A DNA stretch of 64,000 nt from Bin80 sp965215475 (GTDB lineage: Bacteria; Bacteroidota; Rhodothermia; Rhodothermales; Bin80). Shown here piece by piece: positions 47,014 through 55,613 of the stretch. A model generated the notes under the pieces. It made no database searches, was not told where the DNA came from, and saw only the letters and a program-made list of their open reading frames with translations. The stretch covers positions 310,001-374,000 of the forward strand of contig OZ244061.1 of the NCBI GenBank assembly GCA_965215475.1. Reading direction: 5' to 3'. Numbering within the stretch: position 1 is the first letter of the stretch; each line of letters begins with the position of its first letter. The position numbers and the translations under genes are program-made.

Positions 47014-47736
47014 ATGTTACAAAAATCTAAACCAAAACATGAAATCAATATTCTTGTCGTCGAAGACGAAGAAGATATAGCCGAGGTCATTGCTCATTTT
47101 CTGGGAGAAGTTGGCTACAGTGTGGATGTTGCGTATGATGGACAACAAGCTCTTCGGAAAATCCATCCATGGACGGATTTGATTCTCCTTGATGTGATGC
47201 TTCCCAAGATGGATGGATTTCAAGTATGTCAACAGCTTCGCTCCAGAGATGAGACCGAAGAAATACCCATCATTTTCCTTACCGCAAAAGCAGAAGATGA
47301 AGACCAGATCCGTGGACTTATGTTGGGTGGGGACGACTATCTGACAAAACCCGTTACGATGGAAGTCCTCCTTGCTCGGATAAAAGCAAATCTAAGACGA
47401 GCTCATATTGGAGAGGTTGAGACCATCACGAACATGGGGCTCACAATCTATGTAAATGAGTATCGGGCTGAATTCTTGGGACGTGACCTCGGACTTACAT
47501 TGACAGAACTTGAGTTACTTAGTTTTCTGATTCGACACCCTCGGCAGGTCTACCGCCGAAAAGAATTGCTAGATGTACTCTGGCAGGATTCTAAAATGGT
47601 AACACCTCGCACTGTAGATACACATATGAAAAACCTGCGGGAGAAGTTGGGAAGCTATGCCAAGCACATTGAAACGGTTCGGGGAATCGGGTATCGTTTC
47701 AATGACATGACAACTTCTGGGGAGGAAAACGAATAA
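47014..47736 (+). CDS. OmpR/PhoB-family response regulator
   Basis: 240 residues. The receiver domain has the acidic pair VVEDEEDIAEV, phospho-acceptor LILLDVMLPKMDGFQV and Lys in IFLTAKAEDED. The DNA-binding winged helix has LTLTELELLSFLIRHPRQVY, RKELLDVLW and VDTHMKNLREKLG, GIGYRF. It regulates unknown promoters after phosphorylation by the adjacent kinase. The 21-bp gap to the kinase gene shows one operon. Confidence 0.93.
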   Translation: MLQKSKPKHEINILVVEDEEDIAEVIAHFLGEVGYSVDVAYDGQQALRKIHPWTDLILLDVMLPKMDGFQVCQQLRSRDETEEIPIIFLTAKAEDEDQIRGLMLGGDDYLTKPVTMEVLLARIKANLRRAHIGEVETITNMGLTIYVNEYRAEFLGRDLGLTLTELELLSFLIRHPRQVYRRKELLDVLWQDSKMVTPRTVDTHMKNLREKLGSYAKHIETVRGIGYRFNDMTTSGEENE

Positions 47737-47757
47737 ACCCAACTAGCGAAGGAGCAA

Positions 47758-49233
47758 ATGGTGTGGCCATTTGATACTCATCGATGGGCATTCCCCGCCC
47801 GGGCGCCCACGCGAACATGGATGTTCCTCACGTTCGTACTTTTCGTGGGGATTGCAGGCGGAGGAGTCGTCTTTTTTCTGACTCTGAACTTGAGTCATAA
47901 TATTCGAAAGGCCGCTCATGAAAGCCATCTAGTTGATACCGCACACATTACTTCACTCATCTTCTCCACGGGACACCCAGCCTCTAAAGAGCCAAGTGAA
48001 TGGCTCGAAAATCTAGGTGCTCCTGTGATCGAGGGCCTACATATCGACGATCTGCACATATTCATTGCGCACCATGATTCTCTTCTTTATTGGAGAAATT
48101 CTCCCTTGGGGCATACCACTGTCCTAGATCTGCTCTCTCGAGCCTCTGTTGAAGAGCCCTTCTTTGATTTAATCACATTGGAAAATCAACAAAAGATTCA
48201 GATCGGGGCGATTCGCAGAGATGAGTTTGTGGTTGGGCTAGGCCGCCCTGCCAGTCCGCTTTACATTTTGGCGGCAGGTATGCAAGACCGTATGATCGCT
48301 GGGATTGGGATCGCATTATTTATGGCCATGATTGGTGCCTGGATTGCTTCTCATCAGGTTACAAAACCTCTGCGAAAAATCATGAGCACGGTCCGGCAAA
48401 TTGTTGCAGGCGAGTATGGAACTCCAATTCGTGTATCCTCCAGAGCTGCTGAATTTCAGGATTTGGGACATAACCTTGAATATATGTCAAGAATCTACAC
48501 GGAAAAGATTCATGAACTAGAGGATATTACACAGCGACAACGTGAATTCATCAGTAATATTTCACATGAAGTTCTTAACCCTATCTTTGCAATCAGCGGA
48601 TTCTTAGAAGCTCTGGGATCTCCCAAACTCTCGGAGGCACATCGTCAAAGATATTCTGCGAAAGGATTACAAAACCTAAAGAGGCTCAACAACCTGTTTG
48701 GTTCACTGATTGATATCGCGAGACTTGAAAATCGCAATGAGCCTCTGAACATCTCCAGTTGTAATCTCTCGGCACTTGCCTTTGATGCAGAGGAGATCCT
48801 GATCAATCAAGCCCAGAGAAAAGGCCTGAAGATTGAGATTGATGAGCAAGATGTCTGGGTTCAGGCAGATAGCGATCAGATTCGCCGGGTTTTATTGAAT
48901 TTAATTCACAATGCGATCCGATACAGCACTTCTGGAACGGTTCGTTGCCGCTTTCACAAACTGGTCGATAAGGTTCGCGTGGAAGTCATTGATGATGGTC
49001 AAGGAATCCCCGAGAATCACTTGAAATTGATCTTTGAACGCTTTTATCGTGTTGATCGCTCACGTGCCCGACGAGATGGTGGAACAGGACTGGGTTTAGC
49101 CATCGTGAAACAGATTCTACAAGAGCATAGAGAAACGATCCATGTGGAGAGTACGGTTGGGAAAGGATCGCGCTTCTGGTTCGAATTGCCTCTTTCACCT
49201 GAACTCCCTCAAACTGAAGGAACTACAGGTTAA
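47758..49233 (+). CDS. Membrane sensor histidine kinase
   Basis: 491 residues. There are two membrane helices (about residues 21-45 and 181-200) enclosing a periplasmic sensor domain of about 135 residues. HAMP follows (VTKPLRKIMSTVRQI), then the dimerisation box NISHEVLNPIFAISGFLEAL. This is an HEVLNP variant of the usual HELRTP but keeps the phosphorylatable His. ATPase boxes are LLNLIHNAIRYS (N), DDGQGIPE (G1), FERFYRVDRSRARRDGG (F) and TGLGLAIVKQIL (G2). It is the partner of the preceding regulator. The signal is unknown. Confidence 0.92.
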   Translation: MVWPFDTHRWAFPARAPTRTWMFLTFVLFVGIAGGGVVFFLTLNLSHNIRKAAHESHLVDTAHITSLIFSTGHPASKEPSEWLENLGAPVIEGLHIDDLHIFIAHHDSLLYWRNSPLGHTTVLDLLSRASVEEPFFDLITLENQQKIQIGAIRRDEFVVGLGRPASPLYILAAGMQDRMIAGIGIALFMAMIGAWIASHQVTKPLRKIMSTVRQIVAGEYGTPIRVSSRAAEFQDLGHNLEYMSRIYTEKIHELEDITQRQREFISNISHEVLNPIFAISGFLEALGSPKLSEAHRQRYSAKGLQNLKRLNNLFGSLIDIARLENRNEPLNISSCNLSALAFDAEEILINQAQRKGLKIEIDEQDVWVQADSDQIRRVLLNLIHNAIRYSTSGTVRCRFHKLVDKVRVEVIDDGQGIPENHLKLIFERFYRVDRSRARRDGGTGLGLAIVKQILQEHRETIHVESTVGKGSRFWFELPLSPELPQTEGTTG

Positions 49234-49301
49234 GAAGAACGTAACATCCAGTGTTCCAGTGTCTCTTCTATCCTGGAACCAGTGTTGTCTTGACTGGCCT
49301 C

Positions 49302-49309
49302 TTATTTTT
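49302..49309. repeat. Left 8-bp target duplication of the ISL3 element
   Basis: TTATTTTT directly before the left terminal repeat GGTTCTATCAC. The identical octamer follows the right terminus at 50587-50594. Eight-base duplications are the ISL3-family rule. Confidence 0.9.
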
Positions 49310-49316
49310 GGTTCTA

Positions 49317-50528
49317 TCACGAATCGTGTGGATAGAGATCCAGACCGCCACAAAAGAAGAGAATAGCAACTCTGAAATTTTCAAAGGTTCTATATCCTCT
49401 ACCCATGGTTTTGATCTCTTGAATTTTTCCATTAATCCTCTCTGCTTTTGCATTGGACTGACGGTTCCATAATGCGTTGCAGACGCCATCAAAGTGATTC
49501 TTAAACATGTCTGCAACTTTCATGACTTCTTTGACACCAGCCTCGTTCACCTCGTCAAGCCATAAGTTGAGATACGCTTTCGCTTCTTTTAACGATGCAC
49601 ATTCAAAGATGGCTTTGAAATCTTCCCGTAACCGCCAAGCGACACTCACATTGAGGTTGGATTCCTTCACCACTTGGAAGATGTCTTCCTGTTTTTCCGT
49701 ACGATTGTTTTCGTTTTTCAACAATGCATATCGGCTCCCTTTGAGTTCTGGATGCTGTTTGACCTCCCGCCTTCTTACTTGATTGATGGCTTGATTGAGA
49801 TACTGGATTAAATGAAACCGATCGTGAATCATGAGGGCATGGGGGAACACCTTTGCAACCGCTCCAATGAAGGCCTTCCACATATCCGTAGATATCGTCT
49901 CTATCTGATCCTTGATTTGCCCTAAAAGGCATTCTAAGAGTTCTATCGTGCCTTTTTTCGTCCGTCCCGGTCCAATATCAATGACCACTCCACGATCCGA
50001 ATCACTCACAATCGTTGCATAGGTATGTCCGCGCTTGAGAGCCTTTTCATCAATACTGATATGGTGAATTCCTGCCAGAGATCTGCGTGACTCTCCGCGT
50101 TCAACAGCACGGTGCATAATACGATGGAGCTGGTTAAATCCGCACCGAAGAAGATCTGCTGTTTTGGTCTTAGTTGCGTTCAGCAGACGAATGGCAAAAC
50201 ATTCAAACGCATAGGTGACTCGACTGGATGGAGCCGCCCAAGGAATGATGATCGTCTTCGGACCATTAGGAGTCAGTACACGGGGAATCCTACAGTGAAG
50301 AAAACACTTGAAATGAAAGAGATCCAGGTGGCGCCATTGACGCTTCTTGCGATGGTCATACAAGGTACCAGACTCACCCGTATCTGGGCATACAAGATCC
50401 TTCCCCGAATGAGAAATATAAAGATCCACTCGCCCCTTCTTCACATTGGTTTCCACATGATCAATACTCCAGCAAGAATCTAAATCTAACCACTGATGCA
50501 TTGAATTTTTTAAATAAGTATCAAGCAT
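49317..50528 (-). CDS. ISL3-family transposase
   Basis: 403 residues from ATG 50528; a TTG eight codons upstream is unlikely because it lies in the palindrome described separately. N-terminal zinc-finger-like motifs are CPDTGESGTLYDHRKKRQWR and HLDLFHFKCFLHCRIPR. The DDE_Tnp_ISL3 core has ISIDEKALKRGHTYATIVSD (first Asp), STDMWKAFIGAV (second Asp) and the late AKAERINGKIQEIKTMGRGY (catalytic Glu region). No frameshift is visible, so it may be active. Confidence 0.92.
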   Translation of the reverse strand: MLDTYLKNSMHQWLDLDSCWSIDHVETNVKKGRVDLYISHSGKDLVCPDTGESGTLYDHRKKRQWRHLDLFHFKCFLHCRIPRVLTPNGPKTIIIPWAAPSSRVTYAFECFAIRLLNATKTKTADLLRCGFNQLHRIMHRAVERGESRRSLAGIHHISIDEKALKRGHTYATIVSDSDRGVVIDIGPGRTKKGTIELLECLLGQIKDQIETISTDMWKAFIGAVAKVFPHALMIHDRFHLIQYLNQAINQVRRREVKQHPELKGSRYALLKNENNRTEKQEDIFQVVKESNLNVSVAWRLREDFKAIFECASLKEAKAYLNLWLDEVNEAGVKEVMKVADMFKNHFDGVCNALWNRQSNAKAERINGKIQEIKTMGRGYRTFENFRVAILFFCGGLDLYPHDS

Positions 50529-50535
50529 GAAAAAT

Positions 50536-50556
50536 AATTTTGGTGAAACCAAAATT
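50536..50556. promoter_or_regulatory. Perfect palindrome at the transposase start
   Basis: AATTTTGGT-GAA-ACCAAAATT is a 9-bp perfect inverted repeat, 8 bp upstream of the transposase ATG and inside the IS end. It could be a protein-binding site controlling transposase expression or a block to read-in transcription. In the decayed copy the corresponding region is not preserved as a palindrome. Confidence 0.4.
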
Positions 50557-50586
50557 AATCAATTCCATACAAATGGTGATAGAACC

Positions 50587-50594
50587 TTATTTTT
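50587..50594. repeat. Right 8-bp target duplication of the ISL3 element
   Basis: TTATTTTT, identical to 49302-49309, immediately after the right terminus ending GATAGAACC. Confidence 0.9.
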
Positions 50595-50725
50595 GAATGA
50601 GAGGTTTTTGTTATCTTGATTATTGTTACGTTCAAAGAGAGCGAACATTTATCACCCTGACAAGCAGCACCGTCTGTACTTAATGGGCACTCTATTTCCC
50701 ATTATCAAGTTTTGAATGTTACGAA

Positions 50726-52894
50726 ATGGCTAATCTTTCGTCTGATCCTGCGATTACCAACCTCGACTCTGCCGAGTTGGATACAAATACAAAATCCAAT
50801 GGACGATCCTCTGCCACTCAGCAACTCGATACCTTAATTGACATTGATGAAAGTTGCTATGGCGAAGGGCTGGATGTAGAGCTGGTTCAGCCTTCTGATT
50901 TTGACAAAGAAACCCTCTTGCATGTGCTGCGCACGATGTATACTGCGCGGTTGCTTGATGGAAAGATGCTCACCCTGCTCAAACAAGGAAAGGGATTCTT
51001 CCATATAGGTTGTAGCGGACATGAAGCGACTCAAACTGCCGTTGGACTCCTCAGCAAACCTGGTCATGACTGGTTCTGTCCCTACTATCGTGACCTTGCA
51101 CTGGCGCTTTCCCTTGGTCAAACGATTGAAGAAACCTTACTTGATCACTTGGCTAAGGAAGATAGTGTAAACTCAGGTGGACGGCAAATGCCTGCACATT
51201 ATGGTGCACGGGACAAAAATATTCTTACCGTTTGTTCTTCTGTTGGATCTCAATACCTCCCTGCACTTGGGCTTGCCATGGCTTCAATGAAGCGGGGCAC
51301 AGATGCATTTACATTATGTTCCGCTGGAGACGGCGCAACCTCTCAGGGAGCTTTTCACGAGGCACTGAATTGGGCTGCTCGTAATCAAGCCCCTGTTCTG
51401 TTTTTAGTACAGGACAATAAGTATGCGATCAGTGTACCCGTCACCGAACAGACCGCCGGAGGAACTCCCTTCAAACTTGCCGGAGGCTATGAAGGTTTGG
51501 CAAGATTCCGGGTGGATGGGACGGACTTCTTCAAGGTTTACTCGGCTGCAAAATCGGCTATTACCCATTTGCGTGAAGGAAATGGGCCTGTTTGTTTGGT
51601 TGCGGATGTCGTACGACTTCTGCCGCATTCATCTTCAGATAATCATCTTAAGTATCGTACTGAGGAAGAATTGATCGAAGATTTGACCGCAGACCCGATT
51701 AGTCGACTCGAACACTACTTGTTTGAATCTGACATTTTGACTACTGATGAATCCGAATCTCTGCAAAATGATGTCAAAACAGAGATTGATGAGATCGCTC
51801 GCGCTGTGGAAAAACGAGTGGATCCAGATCCTGCTAGTTCAATCACGCATGTTTTCTTTGAAGGAGATTTAGAACTTTCTTACGGTATTGAAGAGCCTGT
51901 AGGGGAGCCGGTCGTTATGGTAGATGCCATCAATCATGCCCTTCATGAAGAGATGTCACGTGACGAATCTATTCTAGTGTATGGAGAAGATGTTGCTGGA
52001 AAGAAAGGTGGAGTTTTCACCGCTACCCGAGGATTGACAGAAGCCTTCGGGAAGGAACGTTGCTTTAATTCACCTCTAGCGGAAGCATCAATTATTGGGA
52101 CTGCCGTTGGTTTCAGTGCTACAGGATTTAAGCCTGTTGTTGAGATCCAGTTTGCAGATTACATCTGGCCAGCCATGCAACATCTACGAAATCAGGTTGC
52201 CACACTGCGCTATCGATCGAATAATGCTTGGTCCTGCCCTATGGTAATCCGGGTACCATGCGGAGGCTATATTCATGGAGGCCCATGTCATTCTCAAAAC
52301 ATTGAAAGTATCTTTGGTCACATGCCGGGATTTTGTGTCGTAATGCCTTCTTCTTCTGCTGACGCTAAAGGCCTTCTCAAGACGGCAATCCGGAGTAAAG
52401 ATCCTGTTTTATTTCTTGAGCATAAAGCTCTCTATCGGTCCGCTAGTGCCAGAGGTCCAGAGCCAGGAGAAGATTATCTAGTACCTTTTGGAAAATCTCG
52501 CACGGTCCGTGAGGGAACAGATTTAACGATTATCACTTATGGCTTCATGGTACATAAATGCCTTGCTGTTGCCAGACAGCTCTCTCGAGAAGATCAATTA
52601 TCCGTTGAGGTAATTGATCTGAGAACTTTAGTGCCATTGGATTCTGAAGCGATACTTGCCTCTGTTCAAAAGACGCACCGCTTACTCATTGTACACGAAG
52701 ATCATATATTTCTTGGCTATGGAGCTGAAGTTTCTGCTCAGATCTCAGACGTGGGATTCTCATATCTGGATGCACCTGTACGGCGCGTTGGGAGTAAATT
52801 CTCCTATATCCCCTATGCTGCCCCATTGGAAAACGATGTTCTCCCCCAGTCTGAAGACATCCTATCTGCTGCCCGTTCACTCGCTACTTGGTAG
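50726..52894 (+). CDS. Fused alpha/beta 2-oxo acid dehydrogenase E1
   Basis: 722 residues with both E1 subunits in one chain. The alpha half (about 65-375) has GKGFFHIGCSGHEATQTAVG and the thiamine-diphosphate motif AGDGATSQGAFHEALNWAAR, then LVQDNKYAISVP. The beta half (about 395-722) has VYGEDVAGKKGGVFTATRGL, FNSPLAEASIIGTAVGFS and the C-terminal transketolase domain. An N-terminal acidic tail of 50 residues is extra. It is of the branched-chain (2-oxoisovalerate) or pyruvate type; substrate undecided. E2 and E3 genes are not adjacent. Fused E1 chains of this kind are known in Bacteroidota relatives. Confidence 0.9.
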   Translation: MANLSSDPAITNLDSAELDTNTKSNGRSSATQQLDTLIDIDESCYGEGLDVELVQPSDFDKETLLHVLRTMYTARLLDGKMLTLLKQGKGFFHIGCSGHEATQTAVGLLSKPGHDWFCPYYRDLALALSLGQTIEETLLDHLAKEDSVNSGGRQMPAHYGARDKNILTVCSSVGSQYLPALGLAMASMKRGTDAFTLCSAGDGATSQGAFHEALNWAARNQAPVLFLVQDNKYAISVPVTEQTAGGTPFKLAGGYEGLARFRVDGTDFFKVYSAAKSAITHLREGNGPVCLVADVVRLLPHSSSDNHLKYRTEEELIEDLTADPISRLEHYLFESDILTTDESESLQNDVKTEIDEIARAVEKRVDPDPASSITHVFFEGDLELSYGIEEPVGEPVVMVDAINHALHEEMSRDESILVYGEDVAGKKGGVFTATRGLTEAFGKERCFNSPLAEASIIGTAVGFSATGFKPVVEIQFADYIWPAMQHLRNQVATLRYRSNNAWSCPMVIRVPCGGYIHGGPCHSQNIESIFGHMPGFCVVMPSSSADAKGLLKTAIRSKDPVLFLEHKALYRSASARGPEPGEDYLVPFGKSRTVREGTDLTIITYGFMVHKCLAVARQLSREDQLSVEVIDLRTLVPLDSEAILASVQKTHRLLIVHEDHIFLGYGAEVSAQISDVGFSYLDAPVRRVGSKFSYIPYAAPLENDVLPQSEDILSAARSLATW

Positions 52895-53129
52895 GTATTT
52901 GAAGAACTACAATCTCAGCGGAAATCAGAATACACATGATCTTCTTGCAAAACCTCTTCATTGGACAGTAAATATCGCTCTGGGAGTAGTTGGGGGTATA
53001 TTTTACAGATTGAAAGAGGGTTTTGCAAGAGCCTCGCATAACTATTCATTTTCAGTTGTAGAGTCAAGAGGTCGACGCGTTTCTTATGTCCTACGGATCA
53101 TTCGCTTTCGTTGTTTGCGCACCCATTGG
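52895..53129. other. Gap after E1, no gene seen
   Basis: A stretch between the E1 stop and the group II intron relic. A frame that overlaps the E1 end and runs to 53132 has no recognisable motifs. Confidence 0.35.
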
Positions 53130-53165
53130 TAGGCTCTCATAAGTCGTTTCCGACCTCCTGCTCGT

Positions 53166-53200
53166 CAAACCGGACGTGCGGTTTTCCCGCATCCGGCTTT
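53166..53200 (-). ncRNA. Group II intron domain V
   Basis: The minus strand reads AGCCGGATGCGG-GAAA-ACCGCACGTCCGGTT. It has the AGC triad, a GNRA (GAAA) tetraloop and the two-base bulge between paired arms of the 34-nt catalytic hairpin. It lies 19 bp downstream of the maturase stop, the usual order. Confidence 0.85.
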
Positions 53201-53218
53201 CCGTTGATCTCATGACTT

Positions 53219-53505
53219 CGCCCACGGAAGGTCTTGGGTCGTTGTTGCAAGGCGGTGCAATCCATAGGTCTCCCATAGACGTGCATCTGAGACGTGCACA
53301 TACTTCCCAGATCGTACCTTGTGCTTCCGACAAAACCACTGTCTTAACCGCTTAACTGTGTGCATATCTACTACCCGATAGGCGGGCGATACTTACCCAA
53401 ATTTGAAGTGATTTGCCCAGCCAGATATGGTCCAGTTGAGTCGCTGTATTCCCTCTTCTGCGTCAAGGTTCCCGCACTTCTTGCTCGTCTGCTCACGAAT
53501 CTTAC
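53219..53505 (-). pseudogene. Group II intron maturase C-terminal fragment (GIIM domain)
   Basis: Hand translation of the minus strand gives RLNWTISGWANHFKFG, then a TAA, then VSPAYRVVDMHTVKRLRQWF, CRKHKVRSGKYVHVSD and GLHRLATTTQDLPWAKS before the natural stop near 53219. This order (RGWANYF, YRxxDxHVxxRLRxWLxRKHK, the LWE-YGL block, WAKA) is the group II intron maturase-specific domain. The internal stop and the missing reverse transcriptase domain make it dead. Confidence 0.8.
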
Positions 53506-53639
53506 CGCAAGTTTGCAATTTTGAGTACAGATTGACCGAGTTCTAGCCTAATTTACGATTTTTTCCAACCTAAATCGTTGATTCCAGCCTCCAAATGGGG
53601 TCGTAGGTAATTGGTTGTTCAAACTATCCCCCCTGTATA

Positions 53640-53965
53640 TTATAAGAGATGCTGATTTAAGTTCATTGTTTGGGTCTTCAATGCGGTGAAGATGTGTCCA
53701 TTGGTTGAGAGGTTTTGAATTTCAACTGGACCCATCGGAGCGTTTCGGATACTCCATACGTTGAACCGGTTTGCATCATTCAAACGTGGGTCTCTCCCTG
53801 GGAGCCACCTGACGCCCCCTGCGTCTTGAACGCCTGGGGGGGAACTGTGCCCCAGGGGGAACCATGATCTACATCCAGTAGAGAGTGTGTGCCGTTGAGC
53901 ACCGATACAGGGGCAGATGAACGTCATGGCGACCCACAAAACTTACCCCTAAAGATACGGAAACC
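53640..53965 (+). ncRNA. Structured IS110 leader, candidate bridge RNA
   Basis: About 325 bp without coding sequence precede the IS110 transposase. Three hairpins follow one another: GTTTG/CAAAC at 53769-53785, GTGG/CCAC at 53786-53808 with an inner CTCC/GGAG, and CCTGGGG/CCCCAGG at 53833-53856. IS110-group elements such as IS621 encode a guide (bridge) RNA in this left-end leader that pairs with donor and target DNA. The exact RNA ends and guide loops cannot be set by eye. Confidence 0.4.
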
Positions 53966-55246
53966 ATGACAGAAAAAAATCGCTACACGAGGTTCGCCGG
54001 AGTGGATTGGGGCTCGGAATCTCATCAGGTCTGTATTCTGGACCGAGAGGGCCAGGTCCTCGGAGAGAAGGCATTCTCCCACTCCGGAGAAGGATTCCAT
54101 CAAATGATGGACTGGATGAGGGACACCGCAGGTTGCGATCTGACCGAGATTGCTACCAGTATAGAAGTTCCACATGGTCCGGTGGTGGAGAGTTTGATGG
54201 AGCGCGGCATTCCGGTATTTTCCATCCATCCGAAGCAACTGGATCGATTCCGGGATCGGTTTTCGCCGGCCGGAGCCAAAGATGATCGTCGGGGTGCGCG
54301 GGTACTTGCCGATGCCCTTCGCACGGATCCTGACCGTCTGCGTGCGCTGGATCCAGAGGATTCGGACATCATTCCGTTGCGAGAGTGGTCCAGGATGGAG
54401 GCGGAGTTCACCGCCCAGCGTACCCGCCTCATGCATCAACTCCGAGCACAGCTCTGGCGCTACTTCCCGCAATTCCTTCGCCTCAAATTCCGTCTCGATT
54501 CTCCCGTACTGATGGCTCTGTGGACCCTCATTCCGACCCCCGCACGCGCTCGGAGAGTTCGACTCCGTTCGGTACAAAACGTGCTCAAAGAACATCGGAT
54601 CCAGGCCGAGGAAGTCCTGCAATTCTTGCCCCTCACGGTTGCCGACGGGGTGGAGCAAGCCGCGACCCAGCACATCCGACTCGTTCTGCAACCGCTGGAA
54701 CTCCTTGGGAAGCAGATCCAGGAGGTCAAACAGAACATCGAATCCATTCTGGGTTCGCTCCATCAAAATCCACCCTCTCAGGAGATCTGCGAACCTGAAA
54801 ACGCATCGTCTGGGCAAGCCCCCTCGTCCAGATCTGCGCCACCGGATGTAGAGATCCTGTTATCGATCCCGGGAATCGGAAGCTCGGTCGCAGCCACCCT
54901 TCTCTCGGAAGCCTCCTCGGCGATCCAAGCACGGGATTACCAGGCGCTGAGATGCTTGTGTGGCACCGCTCCGGTCACCAAGCGATCGGGAAAAAGCCAC
55001 AAGGTCGTGCAACGAAAAGCCCATCATGCACGGTTGGCAAATTCCGTCTATCACTGGAGTAGAGTCTCCACCCAGCGTGACCCCATCCGTAAAGCCAAGT
55101 ACAAAGCCCTGAGGGACCGAGGACATAAACATGGACGATCGCTCCGATCGGTGGGAGACCGACTACTTGCCGTCGCCTGCGCAATGCTCCGAGACCAAAC
55201 CCTCTATGATCCCAGCCGTCAAACCATGGCGCCCCGTACCTCGTAA
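53966..55246 (+). CDS. IS110-family transposase (recombinase), probably impaired
   Basis: 426 residues. The N-terminal RuvC-like DEDD domain has D14 in FAGVDWGSESH, E67 in ATSIEVPHGPVVESL and D107 in GAKDDRRGARVLAD. The position of the last Asp (110), Asp in the usual KDDRRDA motif, is Gly here. The C-terminal Tnp_IS110 part has LLSIPGIGSSVAATLLSEAS and CGTAPVTKRSGKSHKV with the nucleophilic Ser. RKAHHARLANSVYHWSR and QRDPIRKAKYKALRDRGHKH follow, as in the family. Base composition is richer in GC than neighbouring genes. It uses RNA-guided recombination if the leader is a bridge RNA. Confidence 0.92.
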   Translation: MTEKNRYTRFAGVDWGSESHQVCILDREGQVLGEKAFSHSGEGFHQMMDWMRDTAGCDLTEIATSIEVPHGPVVESLMERGIPVFSIHPKQLDRFRDRFSPAGAKDDRRGARVLADALRTDPDRLRALDPEDSDIIPLREWSRMEAEFTAQRTRLMHQLRAQLWRYFPQFLRLKFRLDSPVLMALWTLIPTPARARRVRLRSVQNVLKEHRIQAEEVLQFLPLTVADGVEQAATQHIRLVLQPLELLGKQIQEVKQNIESILGSLHQNPPSQEICEPENASSGQAPSSRSAPPDVEILLSIPGIGSSVAATLLSEASSAIQARDYQALRCLCGTAPVTKRSGKSHKVVQRKAHHARLANSVYHWSRVSTQRDPIRKAKYKALRDRGHKHGRSLRSVGDRLLAVACAMLRDQTLYDPSRQTMAPRTS

Positions 55247-55613
55247 ACTCCGCCTCTCCATTCTTCCTTGGATGCAAAGCAGGGTTGTGACGAAACGGAA
55301 ACTTCGAGGGCAAAAAAGGATTCTAATTCGGATCCACTCGCTCGTGCCTTTTGGCGTAGTCGGATACGATGAAATCAGAGTGCTCGGGACCGAGGAGTTT
55401 ATACCAGCCCACGCCAAAAATCGCTTCCATGGAAGAATACACAAAAAATATTTTAAAATTTATTGGTTTTTATTTGCATAAATGGTAGAGAGTCCCCCCC
55501 TTGAACACGCCTCGAAAATCAATGCAAACTCCAAAAAATCTGCCCCCAGATTCAGATCCATTTTGAACCTCAATATCAGAACAAAATCACCTTTTTTCCC
55601 AGGGTGCGTTTTT
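55247..55613. other. Gap between two mobile elements, no gene seen
   Basis: 367 bp that should contain the IS110 right end and the left end of the next relic. It is AT-rich at 55440-55480. A minus-strand frame from 55444 has no family-like motif. Confidence 0.35.

Larger units (their letters stand above)
49310..50586. mobile_element. Intact ISL3-family insertion sequence (1277 bp)
   Basis: Imperfect terminal inverted repeats begin GGTTCTATCACGAATCGTGTG on the left and, read inward, GGTTCTATCACCATTTGTATG on the right. The element is bounded on both sides by TTATTTTT. A single transposase gene fills it on the minus strand, its stop codon lying inside the left repeat. The insertion sits between the two-component operon and the E1 gene and interrupts neither. 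A degraded relative lies at 23849-25054. Confidence 0.92.
53130..53510 (-). mobile_element. 3' remnant of a group II intron
   Basis: On the minus strand the sequence first encodes the C-terminus of an intron maturase, then runs through the intron's domain V and a domain VI-like hairpin. No reverse transcriptase domain or intron 5' end is present upstream; the IS110 leader begins instead within the next few hundred bases. The 3' splice boundary, placed near 53130, is approximate. Confidence 0.7.
53540..55330 (+). mobile_element. IS110-family element, limits approximate
   Basis: It comprises the structured leader, the transposase and a short right end. IS110 elements have no terminal inverted repeats or reliable target duplications, so the ends are set only by where coding and structured sequence stop. 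The left limit falls between the intron relic (53510) and the first hairpin; the right limit lies somewhere after 55246. Confidence 0.5.

Noticed and set aside
53091..53339. 82-residue minus-strand frame across the intron tail
   Set aside because: It runs through the domain V hairpin in a different frame from the maturase and is explained by the intron RNA.
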